Shown here: positions 22,520 through 30,162 of the stretch, piece after piece
How positions within the stretch are numbered: position 1 is the stretch's first letter
Layout of the letters: each line of letters opens with the position of its first letter
NCBI RefSeq assembly: GCF_002252985.1
Contig: NZ_NHPJ01000103.1
Location: forward strand, 26,889-59,483
DNA: 32,595 nucleotides
DNA from: Halorubrum halodurans
GTDB lineage: Archaea > Halobacteriota > Halobacteria > Halobacteriales > Haloferacaceae
Direction: 5' to 3'
The notes under the pieces: model-generated
Told to the model about the DNA's origin: nothing
Databases searched by the model: none
Seen by the model: only the letters and a program-made list of their open reading frames with translations
Made by a program: the position numbers and the translations under genes

Positions 22520-24169
22520 TCAGGAACCGATCGATCGCTCGGAGTCGGCGTCGGTCGACCGTGGGGCTTCCCCGGTCGACCGCGAGGCGTCGTCGGTCAC
22601 GGTCGACGACGCGTTCCCGCCGAACCGTCCCCCGAGGAGGACGTAGCCGACGCCGAGGGCTACCCCCCAGACCGCGTGCGAGACGAGGCCGCTCCAGGGG
22701 AGGTTCGGAAGCGGCGCCGGGACCCCGACGGTCCGGAGCCACAACGGCATGATCAGCCCCGCGGCGGCCAGCCAGAGGACGATCCCCCACGCGAGGCCGG
22801 CGGCCGCCGTCCGGGCCGGCGAGCCGATCCGGCCGCGGAGCGTCGAGGTCGACGCCCCGGCGACGAAGAGCAACGCGAACACGACGCTGTGGAACTGGTG
22901 GGTCACCCAGCCGATGGCGGCGCTCTCGGCGCCGTAGAGCGCGCCGATCACCGGAAGCACGCCGCCGCTCGACAGCCAGAACACGCCGCCCATCACGGCT
23001 CCCGCACCGATCCCGGCCACGGCGGCCCGTCGGAGATCGGGATACGGGACGCCGACCGCCGCCACCGCGGCGTCGGCGCTCGCCCGCGGGAGCCGCACCG
23101 AGACGCGGGTGTCCTCCCCGTTCGTCACGCGGACCCGGCCGTCGTACTCGCCGACGAGCAGGGAGACCGCCTGGAGGGCGAACCCGCTCGTCGGGTCGTC
23201 GTACTCCGGAAACGCGCCCCGCTCGAGCACGTCCCGCCGCCGTTCGGAGAGCGGCTCCCCGTCGTCGACGACCGTCACCGCGGCGTCGTGTCGCTCGGCG
23301 GTCCCCTCGATCCGAACGCGCTCGGCGCCGCGGACGTCGACCGCGTGCTCGACGAGCCGCTCGAACACGACGGAGAGCCGGTCGTCGGCGTCGGCGTCGA
23401 CGCCCGCCGCGTCCCCGAGGTCGACCTCGACGGCCGCGTCGACGGCCTCGCCGTGGGCGTCCCGCGTCGCCGCCGTCGAGACGGCGGCCTCGACCGCCGA
23501 CCCGAGTCGAACCGGCACCGCGTCGCGCTCCTCGGCGATGGTTCCGACCCCGTGTATCGTCGACTCGATCCGGGCGGCGCTCCGCCGGATCGCGTCGACG
23601 GAGCGGCTCCCGTCCCCGCTCTCGTCCCGCTCCCGGAGCAGCTCGGCGTGGCCGTCGACGATCGACGCCGCGTTCAACACCTCGTGGCGCAGGAGCCGGT
23701 TGATGAACCGAGCCCGGTTCGCGCCGCGCCCGATCGCCTCCCGCCGCCGCCGGAGCGTGGCCTTCCGGTGGCCGTTGACCATCCCGCCGACCGCGCCGGC
23801 CAGCAGGACGTTCGCGGCGAGCAGCTGGGTTCCGATCGCCGAGCCGATCATCCCGACCCCGGTCGCCGCGACCGTGACCGCGAGCGCGGCGATCATCACG
23901 CCCACGCCGAGCAGACAGCCGCGGGCGACGTCGGCGACGTACGCCGCGTCGAACGCGCCGACCGCGAGGGCGACGCCCGCGACGCTCACGGCGAGGCCGA
24001 CGACGAGCGATCCGGCGGTGGCGACGACGGCCAGCGGGCCGCCGGAGAGCATGACCGCCTCGGCGACGAAGAGGCGGGTGACCGCGAACCCGACCCCCGC
24101 GACGAGGAGCCCGCCGTACCGGCCGGAAAGCGGCGGTCGCCCGTCACGGTCGGCGGCTCCCCGAGTCAT
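22520..24169 (-). CDS. Histidine-kinase-like protein between two membrane domains
   Basis: A 549-residue protein. Residues 20-132 form about four transmembrane helices. A dimerisation-like helix follows with INRLLRHEVLNAASI, where His162 would be the phosphorylation site. The ATPase-like region (about 215-361) has VVDDGEPLSERRR as G1 box and GFALQAVSLLVGEYDG as G2 box, but the N box reads VFERLVEHAVD, without the usual Asn. Residues 380-512 form another membrane domain with about four helices, including GALYGAESAAIGWVTHQFHS. This domain order is unusual for a kinase. The start at 24169 has a CTTATG box 28 bases upstream; an ATG at 24196 overlaps that box. It may be an orphan sensor; no response regulator is adjacent. 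Confidence 0.8.
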   Translation of the reverse strand: MTRGAADRDGRPPLSGRYGGLLVAGVGFAVTRLFVAEAVMLSGGPLAVVATAGSLVVGLAVSVAGVALAVGAFDAAYVADVARGCLLGVGVMIAALAVTVAATGVGMIGSAIGTQLLAANVLLAGAVGGMVNGHRKATLRRRREAIGRGANRARFINRLLRHEVLNAASIVDGHAELLRERDESGDGSRSVDAIRRSAARIESTIHGVGTIAEERDAVPVRLGSAVEAAVSTAATRDAHGEAVDAAVEVDLGDAAGVDADADDRLSVVFERLVEHAVDVRGAERVRIEGTAERHDAAVTVVDDGEPLSERRRDVLERGAFPEYDDPTSGFALQAVSLLVGEYDGRVRVTNGEDTRVSVRLPRASADAAVAAVGVPYPDLRRAAVAGIGAGAVMGGVFWLSSGGVLPVIGALYGAESAAIGWVTHQFHSVVFALLFVAGASTSTLRGRIGSPARTAAAGLAWGIVLWLAAAGLIMPLWLRTVGVPAPLPNLPWSGLVSHAVWGVALGVGYVLLGGRFGGNASSTVTDDASRSTGEAPRSTDADSERSIGS

Positions 24170-24193
24170 GTCCGATCCGTTCCGGCCGGCCGA

Positions 24194-24199
24194 CATAAG
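24194..24199 (-). promoter_or_regulatory. TATA-like box of the kinase-like gene
   Basis: On the minus strand this reads CTTATG, centred 28 bases before the ATG at 24169. It selects that start over the ATG at 24196. Confidence 0.6.
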
Positions 24200-24247
24200 T
24201 GCGGCGTCGGGGGCGGCCTCTCGGCCGTTCGTCGCGCTCGACCCTCG

Positions 24248-25105
24248 TTAGCCGTCGTTCCACGACGCGTCGACCCGGCCCTCGGCGACCAGCCTCGCCA
24301 CGTGGGCGCGGACCGTCGCCCGTGCGAGGTCCTCGACGCCGGACAGGTCCTGGTCGTAGGCCGCCTCGAGCACCGCGTCCACGTCGCTCGCGCCGGCCTC
24401 GACCGCCGCGAGCACCCGCCGTTCGCGGGCGAGGCGGTGCTCGATCAGCCGCTCGCAGGCCGCGGCCGGGTCGTCGATCGCGGGCCCGTGTCCGGGGTGG
24501 AGGCGGGAGAAGCCCCGGTCCCGGACCCGCTCCAGGCTCGCGAGGTACTCGCGGACGTCGCCCTCGGGCGCGCCCACGACCACGCTCCCCTCGGCGACGG
24601 CGAGGTCGCCGACGATCGCCTCGGCAGCGGGTTCCTCGTCGGCGACCTCAGCTTCGACCGCGAACGCGACGTGGTCGGGGGCGTGTCCGGGCGTCTCGAG
24701 CGCGCGGACGCCGGTCGTCCCGATCGCGTCGCCGTCGCGGAACGTCGCGTCCGGGTCGACGCCGGTCGCGTCGCGGAACCGCTCGACGTGGTCCGCGTGC
24801 GCGTGGACGGTCGCGCCCGTCCGGGCCGCGTAGTCGCCGATCGCGCCGACGTGGTCCGGGTGCGTGTGGGTGACGGCGATCGCCTCGATCCCGGCTCCGG
24901 CGTCGTCGTCCGCCGGCGACCCGTGTTCCGCCACGGCCGCGTCCAACGCCGCCGTTCGGGCCGCGGGGTCGACGAGGAGCCCGTCGACGAGGTACGCGTT
25001 CGTCGTCCCCGTCGCGGCACGGGTGTCGACGGGGACCTCGACGCGGCCGACCGCGGGTGGCGATCCGGACTCGTCCGCGTCCGACCGATCCATCGAGTCC
25101 CCCAT
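24248..25105 (-). CDS. Metallo-beta-lactamase-fold hydrolase (LACTB2-like)
   Basis: A 285-residue cytosolic enzyme. The metal-binding motif THTHPDHVGA, the later His in ETPGHAPDHVAF, the bridging Asp in IVGDLAV and the final His in LHPGHGP mark a two-metal MBL hydrolase. The last 65 residues look like the winged-helix tail of LACTB2 and related nucleases or thioesterases. Its ATG shares one base with the stop of the radical SAM gene (TGATG), so the two are translationally coupled and probably functionally linked. The substrate is unknown: glyoxalase II, thioester and RNA substrates are all known in this family. An ATG four codons downstream is an alternative start. Confidence 0.87.
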   Translation of the reverse strand: MGDSMDRSDADESGSPPAVGRVEVPVDTRAATGTTNAYLVDGLLVDPAARTAALDAAVAEHGSPADDDAGAGIEAIAVTHTHPDHVGAIGDYAARTGATVHAHADHVERFRDATGVDPDATFRDGDAIGTTGVRALETPGHAPDHVAFAVEAEVADEEPAAEAIVGDLAVAEGSVVVGAPEGDVREYLASLERVRDRGFSRLHPGHGPAIDDPAAACERLIEHRLARERRVLAAVEAGASDVDAVLEAAYDQDLSGVEDLARATVRAHVARLVAEGRVDASWNDG

Positions 25106-26937
25106 CAGTCCCCCCGACCGAGCGGCGACCTGGCGTCCGGACCGGGACCGGAGCCGGCGCGGTCGCGGCCGGGGATCGGGACGCGCGTGTCGCCGGCGAC
25201 CGCGAACCGCGAGAGGTCGGCGACGCCGGCGTCGACGTCCGCGACCGTCTCGTACGGCCGGCCGACGACGACGTCGCCGGCGGTGTTCCGGGTGATACCG
25301 GGGATCGTGGTCAGCTCGTCCATCGAGGCCGCGTTGACGTCGAGCGGGTACGGGACGCCCGTCACGGAGCGGTAGCCGTGGTCGGTGACCGCCACGTCGA
25401 TCGCGGTGCCCAGCTCGCGCTCGCCGGGGACGGCGACGAGCAGCGCGTAGGTGCCGAGCTGGCGGCCGAACGTCCTGCCGTCCTGGTGGTACTCGAGGTG
25501 GACGTCGGGAAGGACGGTGCCGGGCGGGACCACCCGGTCGAGCATCGGGTTGTCGATCGTCTCGCGAACCTCGCGTTTGTACGCCTGGAAGCGGTCCCTG
25601 TGCTCCTTCGCGATCTCCGCGCCGGTCTCGGCCATCTCCGTGCCCGCGAACGCCATCACCTGTCGGACGTTGATCCGGCGGAGCATGAGCCCCTCGTCGT
25701 AGACCGACTGGAGGAACCGCTTGTTGTGCTCGTACGTCTCCGGACGTTCGCCCGCGAGCCCGTGGACGAGGTTGATTCCGGGGAGCAGTTTCGGGAGCCG
25801 CGGCGAGGCGTCGGGGCCGGTCGAGGGGCCGTAGCGGCGGTCGGGGTCCGGCCCCGCGACGCCGCCGGGGTCGCCGGCGACGGGATCGCCCGGCCGCCAG
25901 CCGCCCTCCTCGTTGACGACGCGGACCGCCTCCAGACACTCCTCCGCGGTGACGAGCAGGTTGTTCTCCTCCTGGACGACCGGGTCGGCGGACTCGAGCC
26001 CGAACGCCGCCGTGTCGCCCGGCGTGTTGTGCTCGGCGATGACCCGGATCGCCTCGCGGGAGGCCTCGGGGTAGTCGGTGATCGTCACCGGGTTCATGTT
26101 GTCGAGGTGGAGCGTCTCGAGATCGGGCGCGACCTCGCGGATCCCGCCGTACAGCTCCCGGAGCGCGTCGGGGTTCGGGGCCTCGCCGTCGCCGCCGAAC
26201 GCGAGGATGTCGGCCTGTCGACCCAGCCGGAAGTGCTTGACGCCCCACTCCGAGAGCGCGTCCACCTCGTCGACGACGGAGCGCGCCTCCCGGAACGACG
26301 GGTTGCCGTACAGCGGCTCCGTACAGAACGAACAGCGGTACGCGCAGCCGCGGGAGGTCTCCATCTCGCAGATGAGGTAGTCGGGGTGGTTGGGGTGGTG
26401 TTCGACGACGAACGCGCCCCTCGCCGCCCACCGGTCCACCTCCGCGTTGTCGCGCATCCGGTCGTTGAACCCCTCGAGCCCGTTCGCGACGAGGTCGTGG
26501 GCGGCGGCCTCCACGTCCCCCTTGGCGACGAAGTCGTAGTCGAGGTCGTCGCGCTCCGTCTCCTGTGCGCCGGCGTTCTCCTCGCCGACGCCGAAGCGGA
26601 CCGGGCCGCCGAGCAGCGTGACGCCGTCGGCGGTCCACCCCAGCTCGCGCACCTCGTCCGGCTCGGCGGGCGTGCCGCCGACGTAGCTGCCGGGGACGGT
26701 CATCCCGCCGACGTAGACGAACAGGTCCGCGTCCGCGACGTCGGCGTGTTTGCTCCGGTCCTCGCGGAGTTCGTCGATGGTGTGGTAGGTGATCCGCCCC
26801 TCGGGAACGCCCGCGTCGACGAGCGCGCCGGCCGTGTACCGCGGGTACGTCGAGACGTACGGCGGCACCCCGAAGTGCGCCGGCTCGTCGACGTAGCCGT
26901 CGACGACGGTGACGGAGAGGTCGGCCGGATCGGTCAT
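25105..26937 (-). CDS. Radical SAM protein with helix-hairpin-helix tail
   Basis: A 610-residue protein. Residues 1-160 resemble a cobalamin-binding-like Rossmann domain (TVVDGYVDEP, then DLFVYVGGM and LLGGPVRFG) but lack the DxHxxG cobalamin motif. The radical SAM core has its cluster cysteines at Cys198, Cys202 and Cys205 (RGCAYRCSFC), with LHLDNMNPVTI and FGLESADPVV as later strands. A disordered insert at about 345-385 breaks the core. Residues 545-592 form a helix-hairpin-helix (VNAASMDELTTIPGITRNTA), a common nucleic-acid-binding element. It probably modifies a nucleic acid or binds one; the reaction is unknown. Cotranscribed with the MBL gene. Confidence 0.87.
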   Translation of the reverse strand: MTDPADLSVTVVDGYVDEPAHFGVPPYVSTYPRYTAGALVDAGVPEGRITYHTIDELREDRSKHADVADADLFVYVGGMTVPGSYVGGTPAEPDEVRELGWTADGVTLLGGPVRFGVGEENAGAQETERDDLDYDFVAKGDVEAAAHDLVANGLEGFNDRMRDNAEVDRWAARGAFVVEHHPNHPDYLICEMETSRGCAYRCSFCTEPLYGNPSFREARSVVDEVDALSEWGVKHFRLGRQADILAFGGDGEAPNPDALRELYGGIREVAPDLETLHLDNMNPVTITDYPEASREAIRVIAEHNTPGDTAAFGLESADPVVQEENNLLVTAEECLEAVRVVNEEGGWRPGDPVAGDPGGVAGPDPDRRYGPSTGPDASPRLPKLLPGINLVHGLAGERPETYEHNKRFLQSVYDEGLMLRRINVRQVMAFAGTEMAETGAEIAKEHRDRFQAYKREVRETIDNPMLDRVVPPGTVLPDVHLEYHQDGRTFGRQLGTYALLVAVPGERELGTAIDVAVTDHGYRSVTGVPYPLDVNAASMDELTTIPGITRNTAGDVVVGRPYETVADVDAGVADLSRFAVAGDTRVPIPGRDRAGSGPGPDARSPLGRGD

Positions 26938-27017
26938 GGTGGAGGCCCGTACTCGGCCGAGAGGGAAAACGCGTGCGGAACGGTGGGGACCACGACGTGT
27001 ACGCTCGCCTATCCCGG

Positions 27018-27371
27018 CTACAGATACGTCGAAAGCATATCGACCGCTTGATCGAGCGGTTCGTCCTCGATCCGACAGACGTAGGCCGTCATCAGCTTCG
27101 GGCCGAGTGACGCCACCGCGTGGGGAACTATCGAACTGTCTCGCGGCGCGCGCCGGTGGCGGTACTGGTCCGATCCGATCGGAATTCGCTCATCGTACCA
27201 CGTCCTCGTCGTCAGTCCCATGACGACGTATTGTCGCTTATCGAAGGGATGTCGTTCCGTGTTGACGACAACCCACGGCCGGGTCGCGTCGTCCTCCGGT
27301 TTGAACGGATCGGGTGCGAGAACCACGTGACCTCGCTCGAGGTCGTCGAAGGCGGGCTCCGAACCGCTCAC
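27018..27371 (-). CDS. PemK/MazF-like protein (possible toxin)
   Basis: A 117-residue soluble protein with the PemK/MazF outline: a first strand RGHVVLAPDPFKPED with the loop that in the family precedes the active site, then RPWVVVNTERHP, a central YVVMGLTTRTW strand, and SSIVPHAVASLGP, which matches the S-x-hydrophobic-x strand of MazF enzymes. Family members are ribosome-independent mRNA endonucleases. The GTG start overlaps the stop of the upstream winged-helix gene by four bases (GTGA), the layout of antitoxin-toxin operons. Many archaeal homologues are annotated as toxins without proof, so activity is uncertain. The pair seems somewhat less GC-rich than its surroundings, which may mean transfer. 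Confidence 0.75.
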   Translation of the reverse strand: MSGSEPAFDDLERGHVVLAPDPFKPEDDATRPWVVVNTERHPFDKRQYVVMGLTTRTWYDERIPIGSDQYRHRRAPRDSSIVPHAVASLGPKLMTAYVCRIEDEPLDQAVDMLSTYL

Positions 27372-27736
27372 TCGTCTTCACCGTTCTCGTCGCTCTTCGC
27401 GTCCCCCTCCCGCGCCGCGGCCAACCACTCCTTCCGGCTCTCCGGTCCGAGTTCGTCGTCGAGGAAGCCCGCCGTCGAGCCGAACGTCGTCGCCTCCCGG
27501 ACCACATCGAGGTCGCCGATGGCCCAGTACGGTTCCCGATGCCGGACCAGATCCCGCTCGGCGAGTCGGTTCAACACCGGATGGATCGAGTTCTCGCTGA
27601 CTTCGGTTGCTTCCGCGATCTCGGCCGCCTTGTACGCCTTATCCCGGTTGCGGATCAGAAATCGAACGACCCGCTCCGCGTTCGTCTCCCGATCGTTCGG
27701 GTCGTGAGAGTCGAACTCGTCGATTCCGATGGGCAT
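27368..27736 (-). CDS. Winged-helix protein, probable partner of the PemK/MazF-like protein
   Basis: A 122-residue DNA-binding protein. The winged helix spans residues 20-75, with a recognition helix in EATEVSENSIHPVLNRLAERD and the wing in LVRHREPYWAIGD. The acidic C-terminal tail (about residues 95-122) is a possible interaction arm that could cover the toxin-like partner. The ATG at 27736 is chosen because a TATA box lies 28 bases upstream; an in-frame ATG nine codons earlier would lie at the box itself. Two 8-bp direct repeats just upstream could be the operator for autoregulation. No antitoxin family name is certain, so the role is inferred from operon structure. Confidence 0.75.
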   Translation of the reverse strand: MPIGIDEFDSHDPNDRETNAERVVRFLIRNRDKAYKAAEIAEATEVSENSIHPVLNRLAERDLVRHREPYWAIGDLDVVREATTFGSTAGFLDDELGPESRKEWLAAAREGDAKSDENGEDE

Positions 27737-27761
27737 ACTCGTTGATCGGCAGTCTTCGAAC

Positions 27762-27766
27762 ATAAA
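27762..27766 (-). promoter_or_regulatory. TATA box of the toxin-like pair
   Basis: On the minus strand the region reads TTTAT, centred 28 bases before the ATG at 27736; leaderless start. Confidence 0.65.
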
Positions 27767-27774
27767 TGTACGTC

Positions 27775-27790
27775 TGTATCTTTGTATCTG
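27775..27790. repeat. 8-bp direct repeats upstream of the toxin-like operon
   Basis: TGTATCTT (27775-27782) is followed directly by TGTATCTG (27783-27790). They lie just upstream of the TATA box at the BRE side and are unusually AT-rich for this window, so they may be an operator. Confidence 0.6.
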
Positions 27791-27814
27791 TGCTCACGAT
27801 CCTTCGCCCGACCG

Positions 27815-27819
27815 TTTAT
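27815..27819 (+). promoter_or_regulatory. TATA box
   Basis: TTTAT centred about 29 bases before the ATG at 27846; leaderless start. Confidence 0.6.
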
Positions 27820-27845
27820 GACCGATCGAGGAGAACCGGTCGCGT

Positions 27846-28229
27846 ATGTCCCCCCGCCGCGCGACCCTCCTCACGTACGGCTCCGTCGGCCTCCTGGCCG
27901 CCTTGAGCGCCGCTCGGCTCCTCGAGGCCGGCGGAGTTCCGTGGGTCGTCCTCCTCGCCGTCGCGGTCGCGAGCGCGCTCGTCGTCGGTCCGGCGGCGTG
28001 GCTCGCCCGCGACCGGCTCCCCGAGGACCGCCGGGAGACGCTCGGGACCGTCGGGATCGTCCTCGCGCTGCTCGCGTTCCCGGTGTGGCTGGGCGGCTCG
28101 CTCGCGTTCGGGATCCCGCTGCGCCGGTGGCTCGACGTCCTCCTGGTCGGCGTCGCGGTCGGGACGGCCCTCGTCGTCCTCGCCGAGTACACGGTCGTCC
28201 CCGAGCGACTGCGCGGGTTCGGCGTCTGA
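27846..28229 (+). CDS. Small four-helix membrane protein, unknown
   Basis: A 127-residue protein that is almost entirely hydrophobic: about four transmembrane segments (residues 8-24, 30-52, 68-86, 97-115), joined by short Arg-rich loops (ARDRLPEDRRE, PLRRWLD). I do not recognise a family. No catalytic, metal-binding or transport motif can be seen. It has its own TATA-like box, and the following small zinc-ribbon gene also has its own promoter, so it is probably monocistronic. Divergently oriented from the toxin-like operon, with about 110 bases between the starts. Confidence 0.7.
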   Translation: MSPRRATLLTYGSVGLLAALSAARLLEAGGVPWVVLLAVAVASALVVGPAAWLARDRLPEDRRETLGTVGIVLALLAFPVWLGGSLAFGIPLRRWLDVLLVGVAVGTALVVLAEYTVVPERLRGFGV

Positions 28230-28278
28230 GCCGGCGCGGCCGAACTCGGTCCGCTGCTCTCGTCGCCGCCGCCACGCC

Positions 28279-28285
28279 GTTTAAG
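28279..28285 (+). promoter_or_regulatory. TATA box of the zinc-ribbon/Hsp20 pair
   Basis: GTTTAAG centred about 29 bases before the ATG at 28311, a near-consensus haloarchaeal TATA element. Confidence 0.65.
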
Positions 28286-28310
28286 CCGTCCCCGGTCCAA
28301 CGATCGGGCA

Positions 28311-28466
28311 ATGCCATCGACGATGGAGGTCAAATGCGAGCGCGACGACTGCGAACTCGACATGTTCGAGAACCACTACACCTACGACGTGCCCGACGAC
28401 CACGCCGTGGCGGACCTGACGTGCCCGTACTGCGGCGGGAGCGACCTGTCCGAGATCGAGGTGTGA
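28311..28466 (+). CDS. 51-residue zinc-ribbon protein
   Basis: A very short gene easily missed by length cut-offs. The protein has two cysteine pairs, KCERDDC near the N-terminus and TCPYCGG near the C-terminus, giving a four-Cys zinc ribbon. Between them lies an aromatic, acidic stretch (DMFENHYTYDVPDDH). It resembles a haloarchaeal family I recall as DUF7559. A near-consensus TATA box lies 29 bases upstream, and the stop is four bases before the GTG of the Hsp20-like gene, so they share a transcript. Small zinc ribbons in haloarchaea are often regulators or partners of larger proteins; the role here is unknown. Confidence 0.8.
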   Translation: MPSTMEVKCERDDCELDMFENHYTYDVPDDHAVADLTCPYCGGSDLSEIEV

Positions 28467-28470
28467 CCCC

Positions 28471-28908
28471 GTGACCCGCATCGTCGACACCGGCCGCTCG
28501 GTCCTCCGGCAGGCGCTCGAGCGCGTCGGCCGCGGCTGGAGCCGGATGCAGGAGCGCCGGCCCCTCTCCTCGGACCTCCTCGAGAGCGAGGACGCCTACC
28601 TCGTCGTCTTCGACGCGCCCGGCGTGACCGGCGAGGACGTGGACGTGACGTTCCTCGACCGGACGGTCGAGGTCCGGCTCGACCGCTTCCGCGACTTCTA
28701 CGACGGGTTCGACGTGGTGTTCCCCGGCCGCGGGCTCACCCTCTCCGGCAGCGCCGAGCTCCCCGCGGACGCCGACGTGACGCCCCACGGCGCGAACGCG
28801 ACGCTCACCCGAAACGGCACGCTGCGGGTCGAGATCCCGAAGGACGGCGCGGCCGAGTCGCTCGACGTGGTCGAGGAGGGCGACGCGGAGGAGGGCGACG
28901 ACTCGTAG
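28471..28908 (+). CDS. Hsp20/alpha-crystallin-like protein
   Basis: A 145-residue cytosolic protein with an alpha-crystallin-like beta sandwich. DAYLVVFDAPGVTGEDVDVTF matches the opening strands, VEVRLDRFRDFY follows, and the closing strands lie in ATLTRNGTLRVEIPK, where family members have GVL followed by an I/V-x-I/V tail. The N-terminal 40 residues are helical, and the C-terminal 20 are strongly acidic. Small heat-shock proteins hold unfolding proteins in an ATP-independent way. The canonical AxxxxGVL motif is changed to NGTL, so this is a diverged member. The GTG start is four bases after the zinc-ribbon stop. It meets the oxidoreductase gene tail to tail with no bases between. Confidence 0.78.
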   Translation: MTRIVDTGRSVLRQALERVGRGWSRMQERRPLSSDLLESEDAYLVVFDAPGVTGEDVDVTFLDRTVEVRLDRFRDFYDGFDVVFPGRGLTLSGSAELPADADVTPHGANATLTRNGTLRVEIPKDGAAESLDVVEEGDAEEGDDS

Positions 28909-30111
28909 CTACCGGTTGCTGACCGACATTCCCTCCTCGATCTCGAACGTCTCGTCGCCCTCGAACCGCCCCGGATCGAACGCCTCGATCCACGGCGAGT
29001 CGGGGTCGTCGACCGCCGCGCCCGACAGCGACGCGAGCACGCCCTCGGCGAGGACCTCCCCCGTCGCCGGCGCGCGCATGAACCCGTGTCCCTGCCAGCC
29101 GGCGGCGACGAAGACGTCCTCCGCGACCGGCCCCAGGATCGGGTCGCCGTCGGGCGTGGCCGTACACAACCCGGCCCACGCGCGCTCCACCTCGGGGTCG
29201 TGGTCGGCGCGCTCGCGGAGCGTCCCCGAGACGTTCTCGACGAACCAGTCGTCGCCCTCGGGGTCGTACGCGTCGGGGTCCGCCTCGAACGGCTCGGTGC
29301 CGTCGCCGGCCAACAGCCCGATCGGGTGCGGTCGGAAGTAGACGCCGGCGGTCGCGTCGTACGTCATCGGCCCGTCGTAGGCGACCCGGCTCGTCAGCGC
29401 CTGGACGCGGTACGGCTTCACCGGAACCGCGATCCCGCCGCCCTCGAGGAACCGCTCGGTGTGCGCGCCGACCGCGACGACGACCGCGTCGAACGCCCGC
29501 TCGGTCCCGTCGACGCGGAGCGTCGCGTCGGCGTCCGCGACGAGTTCGACCTTCGTGTCCGTCTCGACGGTCACGCCCTCCCGCGCCGCGCGCTCGCCGA
29601 GCGCGACGACGTAGCTGCCGGGGTCGGCCCAGCCCGCGCCCTCGCCGACGGCCGCGATCGCGAGGTCGTCCGTCCGGAGCGGGAACCGCTCGCCGAGCTC
29701 CTCGGGGTCGAGAACGGCGACGTCGCGGCCGTGATCGCGCATGCGGTCGACCATCTCCGGGACCGCCTCGGCGTCCTCGTCGCCCTCGCGGACGGCGATG
29801 ACGTACGGGCACGGCGAGAAGTCGAAGCCGGACAGCGCCCGGTCGAACTCGCGGAACCGCTCCATCGCGCGGGCGCCGACCGCGGCGTCGACGTCCTCGG
29901 CGTAGGCGTCGTAGAGCACGCCGGCCGCCCGCCCGGACGCGCCGCTCGCGAGGTCGTCCCGCTCGAAGAGCGTCACCGTCGCGCCCCGCTCGGCGAGGTC
30001 GTGTGCGGCGGTGACGCCGACCGCGCCGCCGCCGACGACCGCCACGGACGCGGACGTCGTCTCGGTGGCATCCGAAGGCTCCACACCGTTCGATGGGTTC
30101 GAGTCTGCCAT
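28909..30111 (-). CDS. FAD-dependent oxidoreductase (DAO family)
   Basis: A 400-residue flavoprotein of the D-amino-acid oxidase/sarcosine oxidase superfamily. The FAD-binding Rossmann motif VAVVGGGAVGVTAAHDLAERG starts near residue 23, after an acidic 20-residue lead, and ends with the ribose-binding FER. SGASGRAAGVLYD contacts FAD, VVVAVGAHT is the second dinucleotide-type strand, and the C-terminal GWQGHGFMRAPATG closes the active site as in glycine and sarcosine oxidases. The substrate is a secondary or primary amine or amino acid; which one is unclear. The start at 30111 is set by a strong TATA-like box 27 bases upstream. Confidence 0.9.
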   Translation of the reverse strand: MADSNPSNGVEPSDATETTSASVAVVGGGAVGVTAAHDLAERGATVTLFERDDLASGASGRAAGVLYDAYAEDVDAAVGARAMERFREFDRALSGFDFSPCPYVIAVREGDEDAEAVPEMVDRMRDHGRDVAVLDPEELGERFPLRTDDLAIAAVGEGAGWADPGSYVVALGERAAREGVTVETDTKVELVADADATLRVDGTERAFDAVVVAVGAHTERFLEGGGIAVPVKPYRVQALTSRVAYDGPMTYDATAGVYFRPHPIGLLAGDGTEPFEADPDAYDPEGDDWFVENVSGTLRERADHDPEVERAWAGLCTATPDGDPILGPVAEDVFVAAGWQGHGFMRAPATGEVLAEGVLASLSGAAVDDPDSPWIEAFDPGRFEGDETFEIEEGMSVSNR

Positions 30112-30134
30112 GGACGGCTCTTCTCGAAGCGGCG

Positions 30135-30141
30135 ATAAAAA
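30135..30141 (-). promoter_or_regulatory. TATA box of the FAD oxidoreductase gene
   Basis: On the minus strand this reads TTTTTAT, centred 27 bases before the ATG at 30111; leaderless start. Confidence 0.65.
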
Positions 30142-30162
30142 CGGTCCGGCGGCGGGCGATCC

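Noticed and set aside
25105..26937. Calling the radical SAM enzyme a cobalamin-dependent methyltransferase because of the nearby cobalamin genes
   Set aside because: The N-terminal Rossmann-like domain lacks the DxHxxG motif, and genomic proximity is not strong evidence.
25057..27051. 664-codon open frame on the plus strand opposite the radical SAM gene
   Set aside because: It is the antisense shadow of a gene with clear cluster cysteines and domains; its own translation is Val/Arg/Asp-rich with no motif.
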